Shown one piece after another: positions 1 through 14,000 of a stretch of 64,000 bases of DNA. Numbering within the stretch: the stretch's first letter is position 1; each line of letters begins with the position of its first letter. Both the position numbers and the translations under genes were made by a program. The stretch lies in assembly GCA_028622995.1 (NCBI GenBank), contig JAJQJQ010000026.1, forward strand, positions 434,001 to 498,000, read 5' to 3'. Source of the stretch: Panagrolaimus kolymaensis (Eukaryota; Nematoda; Chromadorea; Rhabditida; Panagrolaimidae). The notes beneath the pieces are model-generated. The model was not told the origin of the DNA and did not search any database. It saw only the letters and a list, made by a program, of their open reading frames with translations.

Positions 1-3000
1 TTGATAAATTGCGTGAATATAGCGAATATGAATTCCGTATCATTGCCATTAATGCTCAAGGCCGAGGTCCACCTTCATTACCTTCAGGACCAATTAAAAT
101 TCAAGAACAAGCTGGTTCAAAACCATATATCGTTGTTAAACCCGCTGACACTGCAGTTCCATATAACACTAGAGCTGTATTAGTTTGTGAAGCTACAGGA
201 CGTCCAACTCCAACATGTCGTTGGTTGAAAAACGGTCGAGAAATTCCTGATGGTGGTCGATATCGAACAGAAGCTCAAGATGGAACTTATAAACTTATTA
301 TTAAAGAAGTTTGGGATATTGATAATGGAGATTATACTTGCGAATTAACCAATGTATTTGGTCAAGATTCTGCTACAGCAGCTTTGAAGGTTCAAGCTCC
401 TCCCGTTATTGAGCGAGAAGTTTCTAATGCTGTTTATCCCGATGGAGAATTAGTTAGAATTAAAATTTATTTCAGTGGTTCTGCACCATTTACACATAAA
501 CTTGTACTTAATGGAGAGGTAAAAAATTAACAAAAATTAAAGTAAATTTTTTAAGCAACTAAATTATTTTTTTTAGGAAATTTCTCCTGAACATCCAACT
601 ATCCGCCTTGTTGATTTTGATAATCATGTATTAATTACTATTCCTGAACTCCATAGTCGTGAAGCTGGTCGCTTTGAATACACCGTTAAAAATGACAGTG
701 GTGAAGCTTCAACTGGTTTCTGGATTAATGTATCTGGTTTACCAACAGCCCCTGAAGGCCCATTAATTATTTCTGATATTAGCCCACATCAAGCTCAAGT
801 TTCATGGCAACCACCTCGAGATGATGGAGGTTCAAGAATTACTAATTATATTCTTGAAAAACGTGATACTTCTCGAGATGAATGGACGGTGGTTGCTTCA
901 GCTGTTCGAGATATTTCATTTATTGCTTCAGGCTTATTTGAAAATCATGAATATGAATTCCGTGTAAGCGCTTGCAATGCAAATGGACAAGGTCCACCAC
1001 TTAGTTGTGATCACCCCATTGTTGCAAGATTACCTTTTGATCCACCATCCACGCCTCTCGATGCTGCTATTGTTGATGTTGGAGCTGAATATGCTGTGCT
1101 TTCATGGCGTAGACCTGAAAAAGATGGAGGTGCTAGAATTCGAGGATATATGGTTGAAAAGCGTGAAATTGGAGATGAATTTTGGCAAAAATGCACTCAA
1201 GCTCCTTCACCCAGCACTTCTCTAAATGTTGCAAACATGATTGAAGGACGCAAATATGAATTCAGAATTTTCGCTGTTAATGATGCAGGAAATTCAGAAC
1301 CAGCATTAATTGAAAATTATGAATTTATTCCATCAAGTGCTGGAAAAGCTCCTGAATTTACTGTTCCATTGAGCAATCAAATCAGCGCTGAAAATGGAAA
1401 TGTCACATTTGAATGTGAAGTCAATGGACAACCATCACCTGAAATTCGATGGTTCCGTGGATTGAAGGAACTTGTCGATACTTCCAAATATACCATTCTC
1501 AATAAAGGTCAAAAACAAGTTCTCATGATTAATCATTTACATTTGGAAGATGAAGATGAATACACTTGTCGAGCTACTAATGTTAAAGGCAGTCGTTCGA
1601 CTCGAGCTGAACTTTCTCTTAAATGTAAGCAAAAAAATTTAATTTAAAAACTAATTTCATTTTATAAAACTTTTTTTTAGCTAAACCCAGAGTATTTATT
1701 CCACCCAAATATCATTATGGTTTTGAAGCAGATAATAGCACAAGCGTAGAACTTAAAATTCCATATAAAGGATATCCAGCTGCAACAGCAACATGGATGA
1801 AAAATGGTGAAAAAATTGAATCCGGTGGAAAATATACTATGACCACGGATGGAAATGCAGCTACTTTAAAAATAAATAGTTCTCAACTTCAAGATGCTGG
1901 CGAATATCGCTTAGTACTTCATAATGATGTTGGAACTGATTCCGGCGTCGTCAAAGTAACAATCGCAGATAAACCTGATGCACCTCGATTCCCTAAAATT
2001 GAACAAATTCTTGATGAAGCTGTAATTCTTTCATGGAAGCCTCCACTTCTTGATGGTGGATCAACCATCACAGGATATATTGTTGAAAAATCTGAAGCTG
2101 GAACAGGCAAATGGGAACCATGCGCAAGAACTCGATTTACATATTTAACCATTGAAGGGCTAAAAGCTCAAAAGAAATATGAATTTAGAATTAAAGCTGA
2201 AAATAAACATGGCTTGGGTAAACATTGTGAAGCCACCCTTCCAGTGGAAATTCCAGCTTCTCGTATTCGCCGTCGCGGAGCATATGACGTGGATGATAGT
2301 GGAAAGGTTATTCGAGGCAAAGGTGCCACCGCCGATAATTATGATTCATACGTCATTGATGTATGGAAGCAATATTATCCCCAACCAGTTGAAATCAAGC
2401 ATGAATCAGTTGGTGATTATTATGATATTCTTGAAGAAATTGGGACTGGAGCTTTTGGAGTTGTTCATCGATGTGTTGAACGATCTACAGGCAACACATT
2501 TGCCGCTAAATTTGTTACTACTCCTTCCAATGCCGAAAAAGATACCGTTCGAAAAGAAATAAATACTATGAGTGAATTAAGACATCCATCATTAATTAAT
2601 TTGCATGATGCCTTTGAAGATGAGCATGAAATGGTTATGATTTATGAATTGTAAGTTTAATAAATTTAAAAATAAAGAAGTATGCAAATTTTTATTCGTT
2701 CATTTTTTTAGCATGTCTGGAGGCGAATTATTTGAAAAAGTTTCGGATGAAAAAAATCGAATGAGCGAAGAAGAAGCTATCGATTATATGAGACAAGTTT
2801 GTGAAGCTTTAAAACACATGCATGAAATGAATTATGTTCATCTTGATCTTAAACCCGAAAATATTATGTTTACTACTCGCCGAAGCAATCAACTTAAACT
2901 TATTGACTTTGGTTTAGCTGCTAAACTTGATCCCCATGTAGCTGTAAAAGTCACAACAGGCACAGCTGAATTTGCTGCCCCTGAAGTAGCAAGTGGAAAT

Positions 3001-5253
3001 CCAGTTGGTTATTACACTGATATGTGGAGTGTAGGAGTTCTTAGTTATATTCTCCTTTCTGGTTTATCACCATTTGGTGGAGAAAATGATGAAGAAACTT
3101 TGAAGCATGTTAAAAATTGTGACTGGAATATGGATGATTCAGCATTTAATAGCATTTCCGATAATGCTAAAGAATTTATTAAAAAACTTCTTAATCTTGA
3201 TCCTCATCAACGTATGAACGTTCATGAAGCTCTCGATCATCCATGGCTTAATACTCGACTTGAAGGTGAATCTCAACAAATTCCAAGTGATCGATACCAT
3301 AATGTTCGAGATGCAATTCGAAGCAAATATGATGCTTGGCCAGAACCCAATCCACCCCTTGGAAGAGTAGCAAACTTTTCATCATTAAAGAAACATCGAG
3401 CTGAAGAATATCATATGCATGATGCATTCTTTGATCGAAATGATGCTCAACCAAGATTTATTATAAAACCATTTGGAACTTCATGCAAGGAAGGAGAATC
3501 CGCAACATTCTTCTGTAAAGTTTTAGCTGCTTCAGCTCCAATAATAAGTTGGCATAAAGATTCCACAGAACTTAAACAAAGTGTAAAATATATGAAAAAA
3601 TATAATGGTAATGAATATGGTCTAACGATCAATCGGGTAAAAATGGATGATCGTGGAGAATATACTGTTAGAGCACAAAATTCATATGGTGCTAAAGAAG
3701 AAACTGTATACTTAACTGTGCAAAGTAAGATTCAAGGAAAAAACGGATTTAAAAATATTTAACCTAAATTATTTCAGAAGTTTCACAAGATTTCCATATT
3801 GAACCTATGGGACCAGCTAGACGTGCACCCAAATTGCCAGATGTGCCAGCATTTAAAGAAAAAGTTTCTGCCCCATTATTTAGTTTTCCACTTCGTATGC
3901 GTTTGATTCAAAAGAATCATCCATGCAAACTTATTTGCACTGTTCAAGGAAATCCTATTCCCAAAGTAAAACTATTTTCAAAGTTTAAAGTATTTAAAAA
4001 AATTAAATTTTAGATTGAATGGTTTAAAGATGGTTCCCCAGTAAATCAAGATAGAGTTCAATTAAATTATAAAAGTGGTGTATGCTCTCTTGAAATATTT
4101 AATACTCGCATCGATGATGCTGGAACATATACTTGTAAAGCCACAAATGAATATGGTGAAGATACAACTGAATGTCCTTTGACGGTGCAAAAACGTGGTG
4201 GAGAACCTTTGCCACCAATGTCAATGTTAATGCCATCAAGATCGTCAAGAAAAGTTTATGATTCTTTCGATATTACTCGTTCACAATCTTCAGCTGATAT
4301 TGGTTCCTCAAGACCACGAGCAAGCGATAAATATGCTTCTATGCTTTCTGCTTCTCCAAGCAATGACATTATGACTCGAAGCGTATATGAACCAGCTCGA
4401 TCAAGTTCAATAACAAAAATTGATCATCGATCTTTTAATGAATCAGCAATAGATTTATCAACTATGTCCTCATCCAAAGATAATTCCCCTGCTCCTGAAA
4501 ATGAATCAGAAAAACCTAAAACTAATGGAATTGCCGCCGCATCCAAAACGTTTAAAAATGAAGATTCTCAAGATAAACAAGAACAAGGATTAGCTATAAT
4601 TTCACATATTGAAAGCCAGGTTGCCGCTCCAGGTTCATCAGTTACTTTTAAAGCTAATATCTCAGGAAATGCAGATGAATATGTTTGGACAAATAATGGA
4701 CAAGAATTAAGTTCATCTGATAATGTTGAAATAAGCGGTAATAGGCTAGAATTAAAAAATATTGAAGCTTCTGATGCTGGAATAATTGGTTTTGAAGCTA
4801 AACAAAATAATGGAGAAAGTATAAGTTCTGTTGCAACTTTAGTTGTTTCTGGTAAGTTTTTTAGCCTTAAAAAAAGATATTTATTAATTGAGAATTTTTT
4901 TTAGATTCTGAAACTCAGCCTCAAGTAGTCAATTTGCCGCAATCGATTACTGTATCAGATGGAGATTCAGCTAAATTTGAATTAGAACTTGAAAATGTTG
5001 AAGGTTTAGCTGTTCAATGGTTTAAAGGAGCAGAAAAGGTTGAAAAATCTGACCGAGTTAAATCTGTAAAATCAGGAAATACCTTTAAACTCGATTTTAA
5101 AGTAAGCCCACAAAAATAAAACTATTTTATTTTATAACTTGAAAAAAAAATTTTTAGTCCGTCGACAAAAATGATGCCGCCATTTATGTCGTTAAAGTAA
5201 TCAAAGATAAAAAAGCCATTGCCAAATATGTTGCTGCTTTGCATATCGAATAA
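1..5253 (+). CDS. unc-22: Twitchin (giant muscle Ig/Fn3 protein kinase), 3' part
   Basis: Partial: the 5' part lies before the window. Seen: eight exons (3-518, 577-1624, 1681-2650, 2712-3724, 3778-3965, 4014-4851, 4905-5101, 5158-5253) join in one frame and give about 1,621 residues ending in TAA. Domain order: the tail of an Fn3, two Ig, two Fn3, two Ig and one Fn3. The kinase follows (about window residues 767-1023: GTGAFG loop, AAKF lysine, HLDLKPEN, DFG, APE), then an autoinhibitory stretch (YDAWPEPNPPLGR), two Ig, a Ser-rich linker of about 130 residues (around 4190-4590) and two final Ig. Known: twitchin sits in the muscle A-band, and its C-terminal segment blocks the kinase until relieved by stretch or a Ca2+-binding partner. 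C. elegans twitchin, from memory, has five post-kinase Ig domains; I count four here. Identity is essentially certain; exon joins were inferred by eye. Confidence 0.97.
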
Positions 5254-6647
5254 AGAAAATCATCAAAAATAAAAAAATAATTAATTAAACAATACTCTCA
5301 AATTTAAAAAATGCCGTCGCCGCCCAATGTTTAAAAAATCATTTTTATTATTGCTTTTATTTTATGTCTTTTTTTCAAACTTTTTTACATAAGTTGTTTC
5401 TCGGACAACAAAGAAGTCAAATTTTTATTCACCGCCGCCGCTAAGAATAAAAATTAAATTTCCATCATCTTTTTTCCCCGATTCTTCTTCATCCAACGAA
5501 TTTTACCATTTTTCTTTGCCAAATTTCTCGCCGCCGCCAAAAAAGATCATCAAATTTGGCATGGAAAATGGAAAAATCATTGAGATTTTTTTTAAATTAG
5601 TAACTATGTAATTTGTAATTAAAAATACGTTTAGTTTTATCTTACTATTCTGTCCCGATGAAATCTTTTTTATAATGTTTTATTCTTTAGTAAAGATTTA
5701 AGGTTTAAATTTTTTTATAATGATTTTGTGTTTTTTATGTTTGAATATATTTTTTTGTTTTATTAAATAAATTTGTCTTTCTTAAGATTGTTAATAAGCA
5801 ATTAATTACTTGAAACATCAAACCAAATTTTTGGGTCTTCTTTACTTTAGCATCCCGGAAAAAAATGAAACTTTTCATTCATTTTTTCAATTAATGTAAA
5901 TTAGGAATATGTTAGTTTTCTTCAAAAGGATTTTTGCCATTCATTTTTGTAATAAAAAAAGAAAACGATGTGAACGATACTTTTTTTTTGAAAGTAATCG
6001 ATAGTGAATTTATAATTTTTGAGGAAAAGAAAAACAGCTCATACTCATATTTCTTTTTTTTGCTACTGAAAAATAAATAACAACTTGTTTTATTTTACAC
6101 CTTTAGAGCTCAGCACATGATAACTCTCACAACGAATTTCTTTTCTATATAAACTGAATTTATAAAAAATCGAAAAACAAAAAGCAATAATAAAAAAAGG
6201 CGCTATCGGATATTATCTATCATCTTTTTTGTTTTGTCCTTCAAAACTATTATTATTTTTCCTAACCAAAAGCTTTCTTTATAAATAAGTTATTTATTTT
6301 TGCATTTCTTTCCTCTTTGCTCTATTGATTTCCATTCCATTCTTCTTCTTTTTTTTTTGCCTTATGAGAACATTATGCCACTATTGAGAATTGTGAGATG
6401 CATTATGTAAGGGATGGAAAACAAAACAAAATAAAAAGTGGTGGGGGATGAATCATGTGGTTATTTTTGAGAACTTTAATATCGCGTTTTTTGTTTTTTG
6501 CTCATTTAATTATTGCTCATCTCTCTCTACAAATCAAATCATTCGATAACTTTTTTTAGTTTGTCATCCAATCATTTTTATTATTACCTGATTTTTTTTG
6601 CTGCTGCCAAGGGTGCAACCATTTAATAAATTTATTAACCTTTCAAA
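5254..6647 (+). other. Intergenic: twitchin 3' UTR and arl-8 upstream region
   Basis: No coding exon is visible on either strand. The first few hundred bases contain AATAAA-like hexamers and would carry the twitchin 3' end. There are scattered GCCGCCGCC-type triplets near 5320 and 5430-5540 in an otherwise AT-rich stretch. The rest is T-run sequence leading to the Arl8 start. Confidence 0.6.
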
Positions 6648-7379
6648 ATGTTATCTATGCTTAATCGGGTTTTGGATTGGTTTCGAAGTCTTTTTTGGAG
6701 TGAAGAAATGGAATTAACTTTAGTTGGGCTTCAAGGATCAGGGAAAACCACTTTTGTAAATGTCATTGCTGTAAGTTTTTTTTATCTCAAAAGAATATAT
6801 ATATAAAAATAGTCATCACTAATTTTTTTATTTATTTTAGAGTAATCAATTCACTGAAGATATGATTCCCACAGTTGGATTTAATATGCGAAAAATTACT
6901 AAAGGAAATGTCACAATTAAAGTAATATATTCCATTTTGTATTTTTTGCAGTTCTCTGTATTCTAATTTTATAGGTTTGGGATATCGGCGGCCAACCCCG
7001 CTTCCGTTCCATGTGGGAACGATATTGTCGTGGAGTAAATGCAATTGTATTTATGGTTGATGCAGCAGATGAAGATAAATTAGAAGCTTCAAGAAATGAA
7101 TTAATTCAACTTCTTGATAAACCCCAACTTGAAAGTATTCCAGTTTTAGTTCTTGGCAATAAAAAGGATCTCCCTACCGCTTTAGATGAAAAGCAACTTA
7201 TTGAAAGAATGTAAGCTTTTTTTAGTTATTTATTAGAGCTTTTTTATTATAAATTTTCTAGGAATTTGAATTCCATTCAAAATCGAGAAATTTGCTGTTA
7301 TTCCATTAGTTGCAAAGAAAAAATGAATATCGAAATTACCCTTCAATGGTTGATCAATAAATCCAAGCGTTCTCGTTAA
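6648..7379 (+). CDS. arl-8: Arl8 family small GTPase
   Basis: ARL8 is a lysosome- and synaptic-vesicle-associated GTPase. It is recruited by BORC and couples cargo to kinesin and to HOPS-dependent fusion. Seen: four exons (6648-6770, 6841-6921, 6975-7210, 7262-7379) give 185 residues, against 186 in human ARL8B. The N-terminal amphipathic stretch [17 protein letters not shown] is present. So are the P-loop GLQGSGKTT, switch I region [12 protein letters not shown], switch [21 protein letters not shown] and the guanine motif NKKD. There is no N-terminal Gly for myristoylation, as expected, since the family uses an acetylated N-terminus. The start is fixed by the family-typical first residues. 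BLOS2 and VPS11, which act in the same pathway, lie nearby. Confidence 0.97.
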
Positions 7380-8920
7380 AAAAATTCTGTGATGCCAATG
7401 TAATTTTTACTCCCAAAAAAACTTTATTATATGGCGTATTTTTATTTTTATTTTCTTGGCATTGTTGCGTTATATGTATATCCAATTCTACTCCCATGAT
7501 GATGTTTATTTTAAAACTATTCAGCTTCTCTCTTTTTCGTTTTTTAAATTTTCTCATTATTTTGCTATAATTTTTTCTGTGATATACTTCAGGCTTTTTT
7601 GTGTATTTTTTTATTTTTTAGATGGCCAAAATGTTTATTATTACTATTTTATGATTTTCCTTTCTCTTTTTTTGAGTTCATTGTATTTTTTTAAGAAAAT
7701 TAAATAAAAAAAAGTTTTATAATTTTTTAACTTTAACTAATGATAGAAATTCAATAGCTATGTTATCGGACTAGAGATGAGCCACTTTGAATAGTAGGTG
7801 ATAAAACAGCGATGCTAATGAGCGGCCTTCGTTTCGAAAAAAATAAATAATTTAAACCATAACAAGAAATATAAGTTTCACAAATGGATTCTCCTCTGTA
7901 ATTTCTAACTTATAACTTTGATGAGAGAAATTTTTTTTGTAATCTCCAAACGTTCTAGTTAATGATTTTTTTAAGGCTATGAATATAAAGAAAGTATAAA
8001 CAATTATCATAAGCTTTTGTTTAGCAATTTTTCTTTTATTCTAACTTTACATTTTTGAAAGGATTTTAATTTTCAATATTTTTTTGATATTTTACTTTAT
8101 TTCCATGTACCGGAAAATTTAAAGACTTCAAATTTTTTTCAGATTTTAAAATAAGATACATAATAATGAAGTTCACTGCATCTTTTTGATTAATATCAAT
8201 TTCATTGTTAATACAAATTCTTGATTTTCAGGAAGAAGAAGAAGAAAACAAGCTTTAAAATCAAATCCGCTTTTTTATTTTTAAACCGAACTTATTTTTT
8301 CGCTTTTATCTTGGTGAAAACATGATGCAAAAAATAACAAAAAAGACGTCAAAAAAGAAAATTAATCAAAATTATTTTTTTGGAGTTATGCCAGGTCGCG
8401 AATGAGAAGTTAGAGAACCACCAATACTAACAACATAAACTAGAAATGGAATGATGATAGTCGTCGAGTTGTCGAGAAATGGTTGAAAGTATCTATGCAC
8501 ATACACACACTTTTTTAATCATGCTCTTTTTTACTTGTCATCACTTCTTTTTCATCTTTTTAACCCATATCAAGCAAGAATCAAGAAATTTCATTGATAC
8601 GTGATGATAAAATAAAATTTAAACTAACTAACACAAAAAAATGAATGATTTTTTGTTTGTCCGTATAAGAGACAAACTTATAAGGAATTTCCATTTTGGT
8701 GGTTGATGAAAGGATTTTTTTAATTACCGCCCATTTTTTGGTAAAGAGATTGTTCTCTTTTTTTGGAAGCAAGAAATTATTTTTTCTTGGTGCTTTATAA
8801 GCCCTGAAATTCCTTAAAAAGTTCTTTGCGCTCTTTATTTAGCAAACAAGAGCGTTGTTGTCAAACAAAATTTTTTGAGAAGTTCAAAAAAATAGGATTA
8901 TAAAAATTTAAATATAAAAA
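7380..8920. other. Intergenic, no gene seen
   Basis: Between arl-8 and the SAM synthetase gene. Low-complexity AT-rich sequence with only short chance open frames. 8780-8920 is presumably the SAM synthetase promoter and 5' UTR; I see no clear trans-splice acceptor directly before its ATG. Confidence 0.6.
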
Positions 8921-10862
8921 ATGGCTGCTAAAAATACATTTTTATTTACCTCTGAATCTGTGTCAGAAGGACATCCGGATAAAATGTGCGATCAAGTAAG
9001 TAGCTTTAAATCGTTTTATTTTTTACCTAATTTATTTCTCCAATTTATGGGTTTTATTTTTATTCGACAAAATAGAACATCTATTTTTTTTAACATAAAA
9101 AATCCAAAAAGTTTTATCCTAAAATTTATGGTGTCAAGAATCTTTCGATTCATTCTAAGAACCTTTTTCTTTTTCTTCCAGTTTGTTTAAAGTTGTGGTG
9201 GCGGTTTTTTTGTCTGATAAGAGACTTGTTAAAACATATAATTTTTCTTTTCTTTGATTTTTTTTATGGAACCAAAAAAAAAATAGAAAATAAAAATGTT
9301 GATTGCCTCTTTAGGCAGAAAACTACTGATCGGCAATTTCCGTTAAGAAAAGTTCCATTAACCTTTAATTTTACTGACTTTTTATAAATTTTTGGTTAAT
9401 TTATGATGATGCAAATTGAAAATAGAAAAAATCATAGAACAATTAAAAAACTAATCGTTATTGTAATTAAAAAAAATAAATAGGTTTACAGCGTAACAAA
9501 AAATAAATACTCTCGAGAAAAAGGAAAAGTTGCTTTTTTTAATGAATGGCGTGATACACTTTATTAATCAATCTTTTCTTTTTGCACTTCTTCTCCATAA
9601 AAAAATCCAGATTTTAAAATCAGAATTAAAAATAAATCATATCTTAATTAATTTTAATTTTAATCTAAATATATATTTTTTAAAGATATCCGATGCAGTG
9701 CTGGATGCACATTTAAAAATTGATCCAAATGCAAAAGTTGCATGTGAAACTGTAACTAAAACTGGAATGGTTATGCTTTGTGGTGAAATAACATCCAGTG
9801 CACAATTAGATTATCAAGCCCTTGTTCGAGAAGTAGTTAAAAAAATTGGTTATGATGATTCTAGCAAAGGATTTGATTATAAAACATGTAATGTTTTGGT
9901 TGCATTGGAACAACAATCTCCTGAAATTGCAGCTGGGGTACACGTGAATAAATCGCTTGAAGATGTAGGAGCTGGCGATCAAGGAATTATGTTTGGTTAT
10001 GCCACAGATGAAACTGAAGAAGCTATGCCATTGACTTTGGTGCTTTCACATAAATTAAATGCAAAATTACATGAACTTCGAAGAAGCGGCGAACTTAAAT
10101 GGGTTCGTCCAGATTCTAAAACTCAAGTAACCATTGAATATACATACGAAAATGGAGCATGCGTTCCTCAAAGAGTTCATACCATTGTTATTTCAACTCA
10201 ACATTCACCCGATATTACTATGGAACAATTAAGAGCTGATCTTGAAAAGTATGTAATTGAAGCAGTTATTCCTAAACATCTTTATCGAGATACCATTCTT
10301 CATTTAAATCCATGTGGCTCATTCGTTATTGGTGGACCCATGGGTGATGCGGGACTTACAGGAAGAAAAATTATTGTTGATACTTATGGCGGTTGGGGTG
10401 CACATGGAGGTGGAGCTTTTTCGGGTAAAGATCCAACTAAAGTTGATCGAAGTGGAGCATATGCCGCTCGATGGGTTGCTAAATCCCTTGTTAAAGCTGG
10501 AGTTTGTCGACGATGCCTCGTTCAAGTTTCATATGCCATTGGTGTAGCTCAACCTTTATCGATTATGGTTTCACATTTTGGTACTTCCGTTCTTGATGAA
10601 CAAGATTTACTTAGCATTGTTAATGAAAACTTTGATCTTCGACCTGGTATGCTTATGAAGTAAGTCTCTATACTTAAAAATTTAAAGATAGTACTAATGA
10701 AAATAATTTTTAAGACATTTAAATCTGCGACGACCTATTTATCAAAAAACTGCTGAAAATGGACATTTTGGACATGATGAATTTCCATGGGAACAACCTA
10801 AAGATCTTAAAATTGAACCTGAATTGATTGCAAAATTAAAGAAAGCTTCCATTTCTGCATAA
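8921..10862 (+). CDS. S-adenosylmethionine synthetase (methionine adenosyltransferase)
   Basis: Makes S-adenosylmethionine from methionine and ATP (EC 2.5.1.6) in the cytosol. Seen: three exons (8921-8995, 9686-10659, 10715-10862) give 398 residues, the usual length. Exon 1 carries [13 protein letters not shown] with the ATP-binding GHPDK. Exon 2 carries [15 protein letters not shown] and the methionine/phosphate loop [19 protein letters not shown]. Exon 3 carries the C-terminal [10 protein letters not shown]. Intron 1 (690 bp) is about ten times longer than its neighbours and contains spurious open frames. C. elegans has several sams paralogues, so I do not choose one. The gene is convergent with vps-11, with 198 bp between stop codons. 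Confidence 0.97.
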
Positions 10863-11060
10863 AAAAACAAAATATATTTTATAAATTTTATTTTAAATAT
10901 TCATATCTTTTTTTATATTTGATTTTTTTTTCTAACCACAAAAAATAAATTATCAAATAAATAAATTTACATCGAAAAAAGGAACAAAATCAAAATTTGC
11001 AAATAAAAATAATAAACCCTGAAATTTTTTGTTGAAAATTCATTTTCTGCCTTAAAAGTT

Positions 11061-14000
11061 CTAATCTTCTTCAAAAGGGTTCGTTGAAACTTTAACATCG
11101 CCATCTTCTTCAAATGGATTAGTTGTGGATGAACCGCCACCAATATCTTCTTCAAACGGATTAAGGGAAAGATCCTTTGTCAATCTTCGAGATTTCGAAA
11201 CGTTTGATGAAGTTGAATTTGGGTTATCAAAAACTCCTCTAGCAATGAATTTGGCTATGACTGCCATAGTGCTGCCACAAGTGTCGATCTAAAAAAGGTT
11301 GAAAATTGTAATCTTTTGGGGAAATTCCTTTAATTATTATTTTTTCGATTTTTTAAGAAGTTTTTTTTGCTCCCATTAAAAAAACTTTTTGAAAGTAATA
11401 AAAAAAATTAATTTGTCTGACCTCTGCTTGCAATTCATCAATTGTTATAGGTCTTTGCTCTTTTCCATGTTGTGATTGTTGCCCCATTAATGATGATGTT
11501 TCATTTGACGTCCCTTCATTATTACTACTTGTCGATGCACAAACCGGGCATCGATTATTTTGATCACTATATTCTTCGTAACAATGTGAATGATATGAAT
11601 GTTTGCACATAAAATGAACGGCAGGATTTTGGATATCACGATTACAAACTGCACATCGAAAAGTTTGAAATATTTGTACACTAAAAAAAGCAAAACTCAA
11701 AAAATTTTAAATTTAATAAAAATAGTTTACTCTTCATCATAAATTAGTATTTGTTTTTCAAGTTCAGAAGATTTTTTAACATTTTCTTCTATGATTTTTG
11801 TATTATCTTTTATTTGTTTATTTTGCTCTGCCAACCATTGTTCCAAATATTTTTTTACACAACCAACTGGGAGATTTTTATTTCGAGATAAAATATTTGT
11901 TATAACTAACGGATGAACCAAGTTGGCTTTAGTGACTCTAAAATTATTAAAAATTAGCTTTAATGAATACGATAGAAAGTTGTTTTACTTACTTTTCAAG
12001 AAGTTCAACAATATAATCTTCATCGAGGTCTTCTTTTTTAGACAAAAATGTTATTAACTCAATCCACATGTCTTTTATCCTAAAAATCAATTTTTCCATG
12101 TTTACTTGTTAAAAATCTTAAATATTTTAAGTGATACTTTTTATTATCACATTCATCAATGATATCATTAATTCCGCCATCTCGAAGCAAATATCGCAAT
12201 AATTCATCATATCTTTTTTGCTTTCGTAAAACATAAATCACTAAAGGCGCATAAGATTGCAATTGGCCTAATCTCAAAGCATTATCATAATTATCAACGT
12301 CGACTAATTCAAAAACAAGCTCTTGAAATTCTACATCATTTTCTTCTTCTTTAGATTTCATCCGCTCCAAAGTATGTTCAAGCACTGCATTTCTAAGGGT
12401 AACATTTTTTCGAACATTTGCATTCGCTTTTTCATACAAAGTTTTTAAATATTTTGGATGACTATTTAAAAGTTTAATCAAAACTTTCACATCTGTTTCT
12501 TCACTCTTTACTGCTTTTTTAACAGTTTCTATAACTTCAGCTTCTTTGTATTGAAGCAAAGTTAATCCATAAGCATCCAAAACTTCAAAAAATTGTTTGC
12601 CTTCAATTTGGCCAAGTCTAAGAATAGCTTCATCAAAATTTCGAAGATCTTCAACAAGGATTGCAAAAATTAATAAAACTCTATTGTATGTTGTTGCTAA
12701 GGTTGTTGCTTGCTCGTAATATCCTCCAGCTCGAAGCAACTAAAAAAAATGCAAAATTCAATAATCATTTTATAAATAAAAGCTAAAGCTCTTACCTTTA
12801 CAGCTTCTTCAACATCCAAGTTTTTATAGTTAATCGCTTTTGCAACAAATTCATTAACTTTATCTTTACTTCCCATTTTTAAATATGCACCAAGAAGCAA
12901 AAGAGTATGATTCTCGGTTGCAGCTGAACGTTTATGAAGAGCTTCTAAATATGTTGCTAATTGAGTTGCACGAGTACCATGAATAAATTTTTCTATTACA
13001 TGCGAAGGTTCCAAATAACCTATGGTGTCAATATATTGTTGAATGGCATATTGAAAATCGCCACGTTTATATAAATGATCAGCAAATTTAAAATATATTG
13101 GAGTTAATTCAGAAGATTTTTCTCGTTTTGCTAATCTAAAAATTATCGGTACATAAAAAATAAAGAAAAGAAATATCCAAAGCTTACGAAATGGCAACTT
13201 CATATAAATTCTTTTGAATAACAATATCCAATTTGGCAGCTATACTTTTTTCAATAAATCGGGACATTGAACCATCATCATGAAGGGCATAAATATCATT
13301 ATTTAAAGTAAAAAGTTGAGAAGAGGAGCCAATTGGAAATGTGCAAGCTATATATCGGCACTCAACATCATAAATTGTAAGCATGCAAATATTTTTTCCA
13401 CTAAAAGTTAAATAAGTTTGAAAAAAGAAGCTAAAAATAAAGTGCATACGGTAGATTGGATTCTTGTTCAGTTGCCATTCCAACATAATATCCTTCACCA
13501 ATAAGTTGCTTCTTTTTAAGTCCTTGTCCTAGAGCATGGCACCTCCCACTAGCCGGATCCTGATCGGGACTTATATTTGCATCATAAAAATAAACCATCT
13601 AAAATAATTTATGCGTAGTCAAAGACACCCAAACCTCAAATAGTTACTTCTTGGTTATAAACAATGAGTTGATTAAGTCTTTCATTGAAATACCAACAAT
13701 TTTCTTGTGCTCCATTAGAAGCATGAACAATTTTAGATAGAATATTGCTTCCACTTAAAATAAATGAAAGTACAGCATTTTCACATACAACAAAAACGAC
13801 TGTTTTGCCATCGCTTGATTTGGTAGCATGAAGCCCTAATAAACATCCATCGCTTAGCGTAGCTGGACCATCTCTTAAAGCTTTCCATTTTAGAGACTTT
13901 TCTGATATTATTTCTCCATCACTAAATAAAACGGAAGCATCAGCAAAACCTAAAGATAAATAATTTGCATATGAAATCACAAGTTAGTATATATTTTACC

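Noticed and set aside
9530..9685. Upstream extension of the 377-codon SAM synthetase frame
   Set aside because: It reads through the 3' end of intron 1. Exon 1 at 8921-8995 with GHPDK joins at 9686 in phase, so the apparent start at 9530 is intronic.
8996..10714. METT-10-type regulated 3' splice site (UACAGAAAC) known in C. elegans sams genes
   Set aside because: The acceptors here are TTTAAAG and TTTTTAAG with no TACAGAAAC. TTTACAGCGTAAC near 9485 is not a match and is not an exon boundary.
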